NCBI GenBank assembly: GCA_958295665.1
Contig: OY282560.1
Coordinates: forward strand, 93,038,311-93,102,310
Origin: Tipula vernalis
Taxonomy: Eukaryota; Arthropoda; Insecta; Diptera; Tipulidae
Direction: 5' to 3'
Length of the DNA: 64,000 nucleotides
Within the stretch, counting starts at the first letter, position 1, and each line of letters begins with the position of its first letter. Below the pieces are notes generated by a model. It was given only the letters and a program-made list of their open reading frames with translations. It had not been told where the DNA came from and searched no databases. Shown one piece after another: positions 1-12,217 of the stretch. Made by a program: the position numbers and the translations under genes.

Positions 1-2
1 AT

Positions 3-500
3 GAGCTGCTGTTGACACACTGCTTTAAATTTGCTGCATATGACGCACTTTCTCACAATTTCTTTGGCCTTCGATTTACCATTTGGTATCCAAAACTGTT
101 GTCTACAGATGGCTAACAGGAGTGATGGTCCAGCATGCTTATTGTCTAGATGAGCATCAAGTAAAATTAATGATGTAAGTTTGGATTTGGGATGCAAAAT
201 AATCGGGTGCTTGGTAGAATATGAAGCTTCGCTGTTTTGTAATCTTCCTCCAACACGGATTATTCCCATATTATCCAAATAAGGATTCAGCGATTTGAGA
301 CTACTGCCTTTTCCTACTGATCCATTAGTTTGTAGTGATGAAATATCTTCACGATAATATTGATGCTGGTCGTATTGACATAGAATATATAATGCATGGA
401 ATATCTCCTCGCGGTGAAGATAAATACCATCGACTCTGGACCCCTTGAGCTTAGTAGAATTTTTATAATAACGAAATATATAGCTAATCACTCTTTGCAA
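3..500 (-). pseudogene. BEL/Pao integrase N-terminal H2C2 zinc domain (out of frame, cut by window edge)
   Basis: Reading the minus strand from about 500 towards 1 gives a continuous frame with the Pao connector (LNPYLDNMGIIRVGGRL) and then the H2C2 zinc domain: HPI, a later DAHLDNKHAG, and the cysteine pair in RKCVICSKFKA followed by QQQL near the edge. The frame differs from that of the 488-4222 ORF, so a one- or two-base indel near 490-500 separates them. The catalytic DDE core of the integrase is off the window. Confidence 0.8.
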
Positions 501-3500
501 TAAATGAATGATGAATATTTGGCAATTAATTGATCTAGCCATTCATTTCGAGGCTTTATTGTTATGGTGAATGTAAGTATTTCTTTGGATTTCTCTTCGA
601 CATTGATCGGTTCTATTATTTGTGGTGGCCAATATTCTTGCGATTTTTGTAACCACTCCGGTGCATTCCACCACAGTCTATGTGATTTTAATTCCAGTGG
701 TGATAGACCTCGCGTCGCGCAATCCGCAGGATTATCTGCGGAAGGTACATGCCTCCAATGACTTCTAGGAAATGATGATATAATTTCAGCCGTGCGGTTG
801 CCGACGAATGTATTCCAACGTCTAGGATGACTTCCTAGCCAATCGAGAACTATTTTCGAATCGGTCCAGGCGTATATATTATTTATATTCGTGTGAGTTT
901 CTCGTCTTATTAGGTTTATCAAATTAGTAAGTAGTACCGCAGCGCATAATTCTAGCCGAGGAAGGGTTTGTTGTTTAATAGGAGCCACCTTGGTCTTTGA
1001 GGAGACCATGTTACTAAATATGTTGCCATTGGGCTCGATTACCTTGAAATAAACCACTGCAGCGTATGCCATTTGACTCGCGTCACAAAAACCATGGATG
1101 TCGACTATATTTTCGGAATGCGTCTGAATAAATCTGGGAATGGAAATTACTTTAATTTGGTTTAATTGGCTTCTTATTTTTTCCCAACAATTTCTTTTAT
1201 TCACAGGTAGTGGATCATCCCACTGAAGATTGTCTGCCCAAAGCATTTGTAAGAATATTTTTGTATTGACAACTACAGGAGCTAACCAACCAAGTGGATC
1301 AAAAATCCGACTTGCTTCCGACAAAACTATTCTCTTTGTATAAATTTTTGTTTCTGGTAAATTGGATGTGAATATGAAACAATCAGTTTTAGCATTCCAT
1401 GTGATGCCCAGAACTTTATCTGGATTGGAAGATTGTTGTATGTGATCTTGGAGTAGCTTGAGTTGGTCATCTTGTTTCTCAGTTGGAGCCTTGGTCAATA
1501 TTTGACTGCTGTTTGACTTCCACTTTCGGAGTTGGAACCCGTATTCGGCTAGCAATCCGGTAATATTTTCTTGCAACTGCAGTAATTCTTTCTCATTGTT
1601 GGCTCCAGTCATTATATCATCTACGTACATGTCATTAGAAATAGCCTTCGCAGCGAGTGGCAAAGAAGAATTATTGTTATCGGCGGCTTGTTTGATAGCT
1701 CTAGTAGCCAAGAAAGATGATGATGCCAATCCATATGTCACAGTGTTCAATCGGAAATGTCGGATAGGCTTCGATGGATCATCTCTCCAAACAATCTTCT
1801 GAAAATCGGTGTCTTCTCGCGACATTACCACTTGACGGTACATCTTTTGTACATCAGCCGAAAAAACCATTTTATGCTCCCTGAACCGCAAAATTATAGC
1901 AAATAGCGTTGACTGGATAGTGGGGCCGACTGCTAAACAATCATTTAGCGATATTCCGGTACTGGTTTTAGCGGAACCATCGAAAACGACCCTCAAACTG
2001 CTTGTGGAGCTTGACGATTTAAATACACCATGGTGAGGTATGTAATATCCTGTATCTTTTATTTCATCAGTGGGAATTTCCGTCATATGATTTAAATGCT
2101 CATATTCTCGCAGGAAATCGTGGTACCGCTTTGCAAAACTTGGATCGCGAGCAAAGCGACGTTCTAGTCCTCTGAACCGTTGAATAGCTGGAACTAGAGA
2201 GTTACCCAAATTATTAGAAGATTCCTTGAAAGGGAGCCGGACAACAAAACGGCCTTCCAAATCTCTCTGTAAGTTGTTGTTGAAGTGGGTTTCACAAAAA
2301 ATTTCCTCAGGTGATAAAATGGTTTTCTGATCATTAATTGAGTCAAGTTCCCAAAATCTTCTTAAACTTCTATCGATGTCAACGATTTCATCCTTCTGAT
2401 TTGTCGTAGCTAACATGGTAGTGGGAGTGCTGCATGGAATGTCACTTACACGCCCGGAAACAATCCAACCGAAGATGGTGTTTTGTAAGATTGGTTCATT
2501 TGGATTATTTCGAATTTGCCCATCTTGTAAAATATAAAAAAAATGATCTGCTCCTATAAGAATGTCTATTTCACTTTTATTAGCAAAATTTGGATCGGCT
2601 AACTTAATTCCTTTAAAAGTGTTGAGCTTTGTGATATCTAGGTTCTGCTGGGGTAATTTACTAGTAATCTTTGACAGTACTAGTGCAACGACTGGAAATT
2701 CTGGGCTTACTTCTGGTTTGACAGTCACTGTAACTAAACCTCTAGATATTAATGGGTCAGAGTGGCCTAATCCACTTATGGAGACACGAGAATTGCGCTT
2801 TTTAATTTGCAGGCGTTGCACACAAGATTCTGTGATAAAACTTGCTTGAGATCCTGAGTCAAGCAGTGCCCGACAGGATATCAGTTTTCCAGAAGCATCC
2901 ATTATTTTAATTAGCGCCGTTGGTAGTATTGATGATACATGGACTTTCTCAGAAGTAGAGGTTGCAGCATGAAGCGAATTTGTATCGGCCGGAATTTCTT
3001 GAATTGGAGTTGTAGTCCCAGATTGTTGATCGTCCAGATGTAGCAAAGAGTTGTGCTTCATGCCACATTTTTCGCATCTTCGACGTGATAGACATTTAAA
3101 TATTGGATGTTTACTACTGAGGCAATTGAAACAACGATTGTCCCGTTTGGCAAAATCTCTTCGTTCTTTTGCACTTAAGGCATGAAAATCTTTGCATTGA
3201 AACAGAGAATGAGTAGTATCTTTGCACATTGCACATTGGAACGGATGTTTATTAACAACAACATATGATTTAGTGGTTGTAGGTTCTTCGGTTACTAAGT
3301 GACCTTTAATCTCAGATTTTGAGTTGAAGCGTCTGCCTGATGTGGTGAGAGATTCCAATGTATCAATGCGCTTTGCAAGAAACTTCAAGAATTGTGGAAA
3401 ATCTGGATTGTCTATATCTGCAGCTGTTTCGGCCCAAATCGCTTTGGACTTATCATCTAGCTTGCGCATCAAGATATAAATAAGCCAAGGATCACGAGAT

Positions 3501-4222
3501 TCAGCAACGTCTCCCAATGCTTTTAAGCCACGAATGACTTCGTCGGATGTGTCCATAAGGCGTTTAATATTGGTTGCGTTCGAAGTGTGAATTTGTGGCT
3601 GCTCAACGAAGGTGCGTATAAACGAATTAATGATATGTTTCTTCCGGTCATATCTTTCTTTTAATTTGTTTAGAGCCCCGATGTAATTACCTTCAGTAAC
3701 ATTTATGTGGCGTAGCAATATGGCGGCTTCTCCCCGTAATAGACCTTTTAGGTATTGAAACTTCTGCACGGCATTTAGCGAGGGAGATTCGTGAATGGTG
3801 GTGGAGAAGAGATCGAAAAAAGATTGCCATTCGGAATATTCGCCAGAGAATGATGGTATGTGAATTTTAGGCAGTTTCACTTCTGACCGAGCGCCAAATT
3901 GAGTCGCGTTATGTGAAGTATCCAGATTGATGATGCCGTTGCCCGCGCTAAGATTCTTTTCTCGAATCAGAGTGTTTAGAGCTGCGACCGCGTTGTAGTA
4001 ATTTTCCTCGTATACGGCGTCACCTGATTCAGTTGCATCAATCTGGAATATTAAACTCTCCAAATCTGTGAACTCCTGCATTAGCTTTTCCACGCGATCA
4101 AGACGCACGTTTAATTGCGCAATGGGAGTGTCTATGTTAGCCTCCGTTGCAAACTTAATGATATTTGTTAGCTTTCCTTTATTTGTAGCTCTTTGTTTTT
4201 TAAGAGCGGCTAGTTCAGCCAT
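488..4222 (-). pseudogene. BEL/Pao Gag-Pol polyprotein (gag, protease, RT, RNase H), ends at a frameshift
   Basis: 1244-residue frame. In order: coiled N-terminus (about 1-100); gag DUF1759-type region (about 115-290); three CCHC/C-rich knuckles (first C330-x2-C333-x4-H338-x4-C343, then about 364-377 and 383-396); aspartic protease with LLDSGSQ at about 453-459; reverse transcriptase with FSADVQKMY (about 787-795) and catalytic YVDD at 866-869; Pao-type A17 region with FDPLGWLAP (about 974-982); RNase H with GFCDAS, WTDSK and ADNPADCATRG (about 1044-1172). The frame is otherwise uninterrupted, which suggests a fairly young copy. It stops in TGA at 490-488, exactly where the integrase should begin; the integrase continues in another frame, so a small indel near 490-500 separates them. 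The ATG at 4222 fits the expected gag start. Confidence 0.92.
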
Positions 4223-4539
4223 TTTAGGAAACTCTTATTTCAATAAGTCGTAAGTTTATAACTTGATTATCACTTCGCACTTATCTTGAATAGCCACTAA
4301 GATTTCACCAATTAAATTTGAAATAAAATTGCTACTTATCTGACCATGTGGTTTTCCAATCCGATGAATGAAAATCTTCTACTTTTCCAGAATTTTCCAG
4401 TTACAGCGTTTTTATAGTTTGATCCAATAAATAGCTTGATTAAAGCTGATAAGATGCTGCTTTTAAGATGGCGATGGCAAAAATGTGGATGCTCCAAAAC
4501 GAGTTTTTCTTTCTTTATGTTTCGATGAAAAAGAGTCTA

Positions 4540-4556
4540 TCCGGCTCGAAGGACCA
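4540..4556 (-). promoter_or_regulatory. Primer-binding site, complementary to tRNA-Tyr 3' end
   Basis: The plus strand here reads tccggctcgaaggacca, which is the 3' end of insect tRNA-Tyr plus CCA as I recall it. On the minus strand it is a PBS four bases downstream of the LTR end at 4560. This fixes the LTR/internal boundary. Confidence 0.75.
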
Positions 4557-4560
4557 ATAT

Positions 4561-5160
4561 GTTGGGGCAATGGCTTATTGATGTGCCTTTGCGTTTATCC
4601 CAAGTTAAATTTATTAAAAAAAAACACTGGTATAATTTGCAAATAGAAATAAAAAATATATCTTGAAATTTGAGAGAAAAAAAAATATATTTATTGAAAA
4701 TTTTAATAACAATTTCTTTTATTTGCGTTCGATACGGCAGTTCGTTTTATAATGATCATGACTAATTACGTACAATAAAACGTTACATAAATCTATTATT
4801 GAGACATCTGCGTTGCTATAATAATATTTTTTGGTATTATTGAAAGTTAGCGACATCTAAATTAAAATATGTTTTTTTTTGAATTCAATTCAAATGCAAC
4901 TTAACTAAGTCCATGTAATCACAATGTTTGTTGTAGTAATTATGTCATAATTTTGACATAAATCAAATTGAAATTTAAGTTTAAAAATACAATATTTTGG
5001 TAAGTAAATTCAGAATTTTAAATTCATTAATAATAATAACTAAAGTAAATTACATAATTTTGTTTTAGATATGGTGCACAAAGAATAACAAATTGAAAGA
5101 TAAGTTTAAATTTACAAATACTTAAATATTTTCTTAATTTAACTTTTGGATTTTTCATTT
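4561..5160. other. Rest of BEL 5' LTR and AT-rich spacer
   Basis: No ORF. The proximal part must be the 5' LTR of the BEL element, whose upstream end is not identifiable. The remainder is AT-rich DNA without recognisable motifs up to the LINE fragment. Confidence 0.5.
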
Positions 5161-6075
5161 CAGGTTATTTTAATCCAGAAGCCAACAAACCCGTTTACCA
5201 CTATGTTCCAGAGAAGAGGGGACAGAACCCCCCCCCCCCCCTCTCCCCTGCGGGGTTCCCCTAGTTACTCGCCTCTTGATGGTGGAGTCCCCCAACTTCG
5301 AGCTAACAATCCTGCTTCCCAGCATATACTTGATTAACCCTATCAGAGGAACGTCCACCTCCAAAAATGACAATCCCTTCTTGATTGCCTCCGCTTTCAC
5401 ATTATTAAAGGCGCCTTCTATATCCAGGAAGGCCACCAAACAGAATTCCTTCGAACTAATCGATTTCTCAATCGTACACACCAAGGCGTGCAGAGCAGTG
5501 TCCACAGATCTACCGTTTGTGTACGCATGCTGAGACGATGCCCACTTCCTGGCACCTATTTTATCTCTGATGTATACATCCAGCAGCCTTTTAAAGGTTT
5601 TCAAAAGAAAGGATGATAGAGTTATTGGTCTTAGGTCATTAGGATAGACATGTGAGCTTTTCCCCGCTTTCGGTATAAACACCACATTGACCTCCGTCCA
5701 GTACCTAGGAATATAGCCCAGCTTCAAACACCCTTTGAATATAGCTTCCAGGTAGGGAAGAATAATTACTGAGTTGTTTTGAAGTTCAGCTGGTATAATT
5801 TGATCCGGACCAGCCTATTTAAATGGTTTAAAACCCCTCAGTGCCCATAGGATCCGTTTCCTGGTTACGATATCCTCTGGGATTACTGACAGTGATTCCT
5901 GATGATTGCTACGCACCAACAGGTCTTCAAAGCTCCCTGGGAAGTGTGTCTCGAAGAGAAGCTCCAGAGATTCTCCACTAGAAAGCGATTCTCCACTAGA
6001 TTTTAAGCGGTTGGTTATTTTTAGTTTATTGTGCGAGTCTTCGCAGAAAGGAAGTCTGAATTTTATGCAATGCAA
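5160..6075 (-). pseudogene. LOA-like LINE reverse transcriptase fragment
   Basis: Two minus-strand frames (6075-5815 and 5727-5170) resemble the same protein as the LOA-like element at 34476-39408. They share an N-terminal segment with LFETHFPGS and ALRGFKPFK, then RT motifs VNVVFIPKAGK, RPITLSSFLLKT, FLDIEGAFNNVKAE (motif A with the catalytic Asp) and RGTPQG. The YADD region is missing, so the fragment is truncated on both sides. A C-run at about 5229-5242 sits at the codons just after PQG; downstream of it the usual LSPLLW-type sequence is found in another frame. Not functional. Confidence 0.85.
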
Positions 6076-6159
6076 AACACGGCTAGTTTTTGGTCATGTA
6101 AAATATCTTCAAATCATAATTCTCAAAGTTTTATCAAGCTAAATACTTTGGATTACAAA

Positions 6160-6410
6160 ATTTAGCCTTCGTTACATCTTTCTTGTCTCGATAGGTTAAA
6201 TAGCTGCAGAAATTATCTTTCAGTCAAATTTTTTATGCAGGAGGTCTCAATATAAAGTTTTAGCCGAATAAAAGAATTTTACTTGATGGAAATTCGCCAA
6301 ATCCGGTTTTACCTAATTTGGCGAAGTTAAATGACTGCAAAAATTATCTTGTAGCATTCTTTTAAAGGGGTCTGAATGTAATGTTTTAGCCAGATAAAAG
6401 CTTTGAGAAA
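6160..6410. repeat. Degenerate two-copy tandem repeat, ~130-bp unit
   Basis: Two diverged copies share 'gttaaat..ctgca.aaattatctt', '.ggtct.a.t.taa.gttttagcc' and 'ataaaag', roughly at 6193-6272 and 6324-6402. No coding potential. Confidence 0.45.
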
Positions 6411-7307
6411 ATAACGTAAATTAGTTCGGATATATTTGACATGTAAGAATACATGTCTGACAAAATGACTGTCAGCGAACAGCAAGAAATTCAGATTAGT
6501 GTTGTGCGCTTAAAAACAAAGAGACAAATAAGAAATGAACTTTGAGAAGTTGGCTTAAGCAAAAAGCCAGGTTTCTGATGACGTAACATCCGCAATACAG
6601 GTTAGCCCAGCGCAGAATTTTTCTGCACTGAATCTCATGTTGACGGACAAATTGAACTAAATTTTTGCAATTTAAAAATAGAAAATAATTTTCCAATTTT
6701 TAGTTCGGTTTCGAATCCGAAACTGATAACGAAGGTTATAGGAACATAACCGTATACCGGAACGAAACTAATTTCAGTTTGACTCTCTTGCTTGGGCTGT
6801 TGAGAGTATACAAACTACCTGATCAAAACACGAAAGACAGCCAATGGAACTATTACAATTCCGTCATGCCAAATATTCAGATCCTCCTGCAACCTTGGGC
6901 AGAAGATGTTTTTTAAGTCTATCATTCGTAATCTAAAATCTAAACTATAGATTCTATTACGTAGCGGAAATTCAACGGACAAACCGGTTTCATAATTGAC
7001 CGAGGCGAATGATGATGCACGGCGGAGCCGAATGATGCACTCTACTGAATTGAGAAGACAAATAGCCTGGCAGGCCTCTGTAAACCGGACCACCAGATTT
7101 TTTTGTTTTAAGCACGGTGAGCCAAAAGTTTTAACTATATTTCAGAGGTAGCAATTGGGGCCATTTACTATTTTGATCGAAAATTATCCAGGCCTCCCGT
7201 AACGTTCGGCTCCGAGAATACCAGTCAAAAACAAAAAGAAGTTTCGGTCATAAAATTTGCCATAAACTAATTACTTGAAAAAAAAAATATCGGTCCAAAA
7301 AAAGGGG
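6411..7307. other. Unassigned AT-rich stretch
   Basis: Short frames only (for example a 92-codon minus frame at 7093-6815) with no recognisable domain. I see no repeat or RNA gene. Confidence 0.4.
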
Positions 7308-7316
7308 TTTCGGTTA

Positions 7317-8071
7317 TTGTTATTATTATTGGGGGGGCCATGCGGGCGGTCAGCCACTTCGCACTGCGACCTTAAAGATCTATTGTGCTGGCCCCTGCTT
7401 AATTATCCGTCCAGTCAATATTCAGGTTCTTAATGAACCTGACAATACTGCCTCCCGGTAATTGATACATACTATCTGGGCTTATTTCTCTCCCTCCTAG
7501 ATGTTTACTACAGCATGTAGTTCCGCTAGAAAGACGGTAGCATTGGAGCCCAAGGACTTCGAGAGGGTTGTCCCACTCTCGTATATTCCTACTCCTGCCC
7601 CGTATTCCGTTTGATTTTACTCTTACGAGTTGCTGGGAATTTCAAATCACCTGTAGGTCACCCAGCTTTACTACAGGAAGGCTAAATAAAACTGATTAAC
7701 CTATCAGCCTTGATTAACCTATCAGCCTTGATTAACCTATCAGCCATTCATCTTTCGGCATATGCTGTTCCACCTTAGATTAGGGTTTTTTGTCAAGGTA
7801 TTCTCCTTTAGCGCCGTACTTTAGCCTATGCCAAATGACCAAAAATGTGCCAAGTGGCCTTAGTTATCAGTGGTTGCCACGAGGAGGCAGTACGTACACT
7901 TGCGATTTGTGAACAGGTCATCCCTTACACAATTGTACCCATCACCCAGCTGCCTAATGACAAGACCAGAACAGCTCACGTGATGCGCACCCTACTGGAA
8001 GGTTACGGAGCTGGTAGATTAATCTCCACAACTTTGATCCCCCCTCCAATAGACGCCAAACCACCAAGGTT
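7317..8071 (-). mobile_element. Non-autonomous, internally deleted LOA-type LINE derivative, copy 1
   Basis: On the minus strand the 3' end carries a TAA/AAT microsatellite tail (7317-7330) and a 3' region matching that of the LOA-like LINE at 34476-39408 (for example gatctattgtgctgg, taattatccgtccagtcaat, ctccctcctagatgtt). It then jumps to the RNase H region (gcatgtagttccgct, gacggtagcattgg, cccaaggacttcgaga), skipping about 0.6 kb present in the full element, and ends with about 400 bp unlike that copy, probably another family's 5' region. A 9-bp target duplication tttcggtta flanks it (7308-7316 and 8072-8080). A three-fold short repeat (ttgattaacctatcagcc) sits at about 7694-7745. It is colinear with the copy at 61292-62041. 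Confidence 0.82.
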
Positions 8072-8399
8072 TTTCGGTTAGAAAAGTATTTGACCTTTTA
8101 TGTATTTGGACTAACCAACCTTCTTGAAAGGTTTTTCAGTTCCAAATTTTTGGATTGTAATACCTACCTTTTTGTTAAACTTGCTTTTTTTTTGACTGAA
8201 ATACCTTGAGTTCACCTGTATATTTTTTTTCTCTTGGTTGATGAGCCACGGTGCCGTGACCTACATAAAGCTCCCAAGGAAATTATCCACAGTTTAATTT
8301 GCTGGCGGTTATGTCCCTTTTAGCGGACTTAATGCCCAGAAAAATGATTAATAATTTGAAAAAAGAGCTTTAATAGCAAAATTAGTGCTCAGGTTTTGG

Positions 8400-8930
8400 A
8401 CCCGCTATTATTGAGCTACAACTTCCATTTAGATTAATAAATTATGTCTACATAATTAAAGCTAAATTGTGTTTTATCCAAATTCACTACGCTACGATTT
8501 TCGAGGCTAAATTCTAAAATTAATAATCGTGCTCCGATTTCGTCGATTGTTACATACCTCTAACAAAAGGGATTTCGACAAGCATTTATTGGCTACAAAT
8601 TTAATTTGGGTTGCTCTATTATTTCTACGGTTGAATTGAAATTGGAGGCAAAAATCTAAAATCCGTAATTGAACTCCGATTTCGATGGTTGACGCCACTA
8701 ATGATAGGTTTCGTACTTGTAATCACTGACCCATAACTTTATATAATTTAGATTGCTCAATTACTTCTACACAGTTAAAAGTTAATTGAATTTTACAAAA
8801 ACCCCTGTACTCTGATTTTTGAGGCAAAAATCTAAAATCCGTAATTGTGCTCCGACTTCGGCAGTTGATGTCTTTAACGTTAGGTTTCGGATTCGTAATT
8901 ATTGAGCTGTAACTTTAATTTGCTCAGAGG
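8400..8930. repeat. Degenerate tandem repeat, unit about 145-175 bp
   Basis: The motif gaggcaaaaatctaaaat followed by ccgtaattg..ctccgatttcg recurs at about 8502, 8645 and 8820. Associated blocks recur between them: attgctc.attacttctac and gttaggtttcg.a.tcgtaat.a.tgagctgtaactt. At least three diverged copies. Confidence 0.6.
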
Positions 8931-10920
8931 ACCAAAACACAGAAAATGCGTAAAAGGTGGATTTAATTTTAGAATACTCTGGAAATGATTTTTCGGAAAA
9001 TTTTAATATTAACCTTCCTTTTCCAGAAATTCTGAAAAAGTAAAATTTAATTTTAAGATATTTTGCAAAAAGGGAATTTTTAACTTTAAAATTAGAATGG
9101 AAATCTCTATTTTCCAGAATATTTTAAATCCATTTTGAACACAACAAATCTATTTTTTGAAAAATCCAAAACGGATCTCAACCAAAGAAGTTTTGACTTG
9201 GATGGCTTTCTTGTGTTTTGGTTGAACTACCTTCTGAAAAGGCTGAACTGGTTTTGACTGGAGCTCTGGAGCCAACATGCAGGCGTGCGAAAGAATTTAA
9301 GACAAAAAAGAAAAAAAAGTTATTCCAGTCCTAAAATTTGTGACTGAAATACCTTGCAAAAAGGTTCTTTAGTTCAAATACTTGAAACTTCCCTAGAAGA
9401 ATTTTTTTTTTACTTTTAAATGTGTTTTTTTACTATTAAAGGTTTATGGATTTAATTACTTAGCGGTAATACCACCAGGCCAACAAGGTTCAAGATGTAC
9501 CCAGTCGTAGTCAACAAAACGGTGACAAGAACTTTTTTTCTAGCAGAAATTCCAATGGGCAAACAAGTTTCAAAATTAGTTGGTGCTAGTGTTGTTTACA
9601 ATATTCGGATGTGATTTTTGCATCAGTTGTTTGAATGGTTTAGCAATAAAGTCTGGAATGGATTTTTATACGCTCTATTGTAAAAAAAATTAAATTAAAC
9701 TTTTCAGGGATGATATGAAGGTTGGGGATAACTTCAAGGTGGCTTAATTTCTTTAGGTTAAAAAAATATTGTGTTTGTATATTTTGAATGTCTGTGAAGT
9801 ACAAAGTATCGTTGATTTGGTTTGCTGTTGGAAAAATTCGTCGAATTGAGAATTATGTACAATCTAATTATTTTGTTCTCGCGAAATTCTATCAAGAAAT
9901 TCTCGTTAAAACCCAATAATTTCATCTAATGGTTTTATACCTGTATTTAATTTGAAAATCCTCTTTTTTTGATTTAGGAACGTGTAATTTTTTATCTATA
10001 AGAAAATCAAATAAGACTTAGTCGAAAAATAACGCGATTTTGCTAAATGCGGCTTTCATTAGATTCAAATATTTTTCGTATATTTTTAACATAATTCATG
10101 CAACGATTCCATTTGAAAACGTAAATGTTGTTTGTTATCATTAAGTTAAATTGACTACCCAAGAGATAATTGTTTGGAGCGTCTTTATGCAGTTTCTAGT
10201 CACCATTTAGGTAGAATCGTTTTTAAACTACTTTTTATCTCGGACAACAATTGTTTTGATAGCATCGGTCCCGACCCAGCTGCTGATCCGAATTTTTCTG
10301 TCTTAGGATGCAATTTTTTATTATTCAACTCGAAAGTATCAAGACCACTAATTTCGCTCTATATTTAAGAAACAAATTTTTTCGATAGAGTTAGATCCCA
10401 ATTGTTTTAACCAAAGTTGTATTTTTAAGTTGAGGCTAAAATCTGAATTTTTGTAGAAATTGGAAACGATCAAAATATCGTCAAATAATTTATTCAGATG
10501 CAAATTTTATCTTAACAACCGAGCTCTTTATCAAGTATTAATGACAAGTGTTAATATGTTAGTTAAATTGAATCTATCGATCTATTCTCTATGTAACCTA
10601 TTTTAAAAGGCACATTGCAATTGTTTATGGGAAGATAAGGACAATCTTATCGTAGCAGTGTCAATCAAACAGGAGGGATCGCCTAAAATTAAGATTATTT
10701 GGTGTGTTGACTAATCTACATGGCGCGTTTCTGTTTACTGAATTTAACAAAAGTTAAATATCGCAATCTGAAGTACAGATAAGAAATATTTATGATGTTC
10801 GTCGTAGATCAGGCCGCAAATACTAGAATTATATAAATATGTATTTGAACATAAGTATTACAAATGGAAAAAAACATTTGATACTAATATTTTGTGGAGT
10901 TGAGTTTAGTACAAATCTAT
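8931..10920. other. AT-rich non-coding stretch
   Basis: No ORF over about 65 codons, no inverted termini and no RNA gene recognised. Around 8980-9150 there are several local ttttccagaa/ttctgaaaa palindromic words of uncertain meaning. Confidence 0.4.
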
Positions 10921-10959
10921 AGGGTGGGCGATAATTAAATGAACAGTTTGTTTGTTGTA

Positions 10960-11650
10960 TAACTCAGTTGTACAACTTTTATTGGATTGTCATCAATGCG
11001 AATCGTTTTGCTTATTGGTATGAAAAATTAATTCCGGTAAATGGCTATCTTTTGCATTGATGCCTGCTCTTTTTTGAGCACTTTTCATGACGTGGTGCAG
11101 TGTTTGTGTCAAATCGGGCGATCTGGGTAGCCACACGAAAGATTTGGTCCACGAAATATTTGGCGCTAATTAGTCATTAGTTAAACGGCTGTGTGCATCA
11201 TCCAATTAAGAGTAAAAACCTTCCACGCCAAGTGTGCCTACTTTTAATTGCCAGAAATTCACGCAGCAATGCTCTGCAGTGACCACGATCGTCTGTGACA
11301 GTCCTGCTCCTTGTTTACAAAAAAGTACGGCGCAATAAATCGTTCGAAATCCTACAGCAGACAGTCACTTTTTTGTCGAATTAAATTTGTTTGTAAATAA
11401 TTTGGGGCCTTTCGGTCCTCCAGTAGCGACTGTTATGCTTATTGACACTACCGTTGAGAGAAAAGTACGCTTGATCGCCATGACGTATTTCTGCCAAAAG
11501 GTTTGTTCGATTTGGACGACGTTTACAACGGTATGATCACATTTTAAATGTAGTTGCGGATCAAAATTCGACGCAAAATGGTGCGTCTATACCCAATTAT
11601 GAAGCACCCTTTCATTTACATCCTCACGCACCCACTTGGGCCGTACGCTG
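10960..11650 (-). pseudogene. Relic Tc1/mariner-superfamily DDE transposase
   Basis: The minus strand in broken frames keeps pieces resembling an insect mariner-like transposase: a segment ending CVNFWQLKVGTLGVEGFYS, then LDDAHSRLTND in the position of the DGA.xH catalytic motif, and VWLPRSPDLT in the position of the PPRSPDLTP motif, after which the usual downstream residues are missing. Several stops and frameshifts are present and no termini were found. Assignment rests on short motifs only. Confidence 0.4.
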
Positions 11651-11759
11651 TCGGCATCTGTAACAATACCACTTTAAAGAAATGCTGCAGATAAACTCCT
11701 CATTGTTTTATCATCACAATGATATTTTGATCGATTGATTGTTTACTTAATGATCATGT

Positions 11760-12217
11760 ACATGAATTAATTAACATTCAAAAAAATTAAAAAAAAAAAG
11801 TAAAATTAGCTTACACAGAAATAGAGCTGTGTGAATGTCGTGAAGAAGAAAAAATTGTAAGAGAATTTATCTGTATTAGTATGATTCGCTAGTATATAAC
11901 GCACAGTACATTCTGTATATGAGTATGTAGAATGTAAATTGTGGTATAATCAGTCCAGTCGCCGCGGCCTGATAGAAGATTGATTTTTTCATAATCATAA
12001 GCTCATCAGTTCGAAACTGGATTGAGTTCTCTTACAATCTACGGAACATATTAAAATCATATAATTAAATAAATAGAATTCTGTCTATTAGTCGGTTTCG
12101 TTGAATGATTGTTCGTAAATACTAATATACTTCTACGTGTTAATAAAAACACATTTAAAATGAATGGTCTAATCACCGGTAGCATATTAGAAATTACATG
12201 AATTAATTAACATTCAA
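11760..12217 (+). repeat. Dispersed repeat family B, copy 1
   Basis: The segment from about 11868 to 12217 is repeated at 40735-41052 (shared words: atctgtattagtatgattcgctagta, ataatcataagctcatcagttcgaaactggatt, ggtctaatcaccggtagcatattag), and part of it in reverse at 40527-40728. It is bracketed by two 18-bp direct repeats atgaattaattaacattc (11762-11779 and 12198-12215), each followed by an A-rich run. Non-coding. Confidence 0.75.

Larger units (their letters stand above)
1..4560 (-). mobile_element. BEL/Pao LTR retrotransposon, 3' part outside the window
   Basis: Minus-strand BEL/Pao element. It has one long gag-pol reading frame (4222-488), a frameshifted continuation into the integrase zinc domain (about 500-3), a primer-binding site at 4540-4556 and the inner end of the 5' LTR at 4560, which on the minus strand ends in a CCCCAACA-type terminus. 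The 3' LTR and most of the integrase lie beyond coordinate 1, so no target duplication can be checked. The outer edge of the 5' LTR cannot be fixed because there is no second LTR to compare; it is somewhere in the AT-rich stretch after 4560. Confidence 0.9.
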
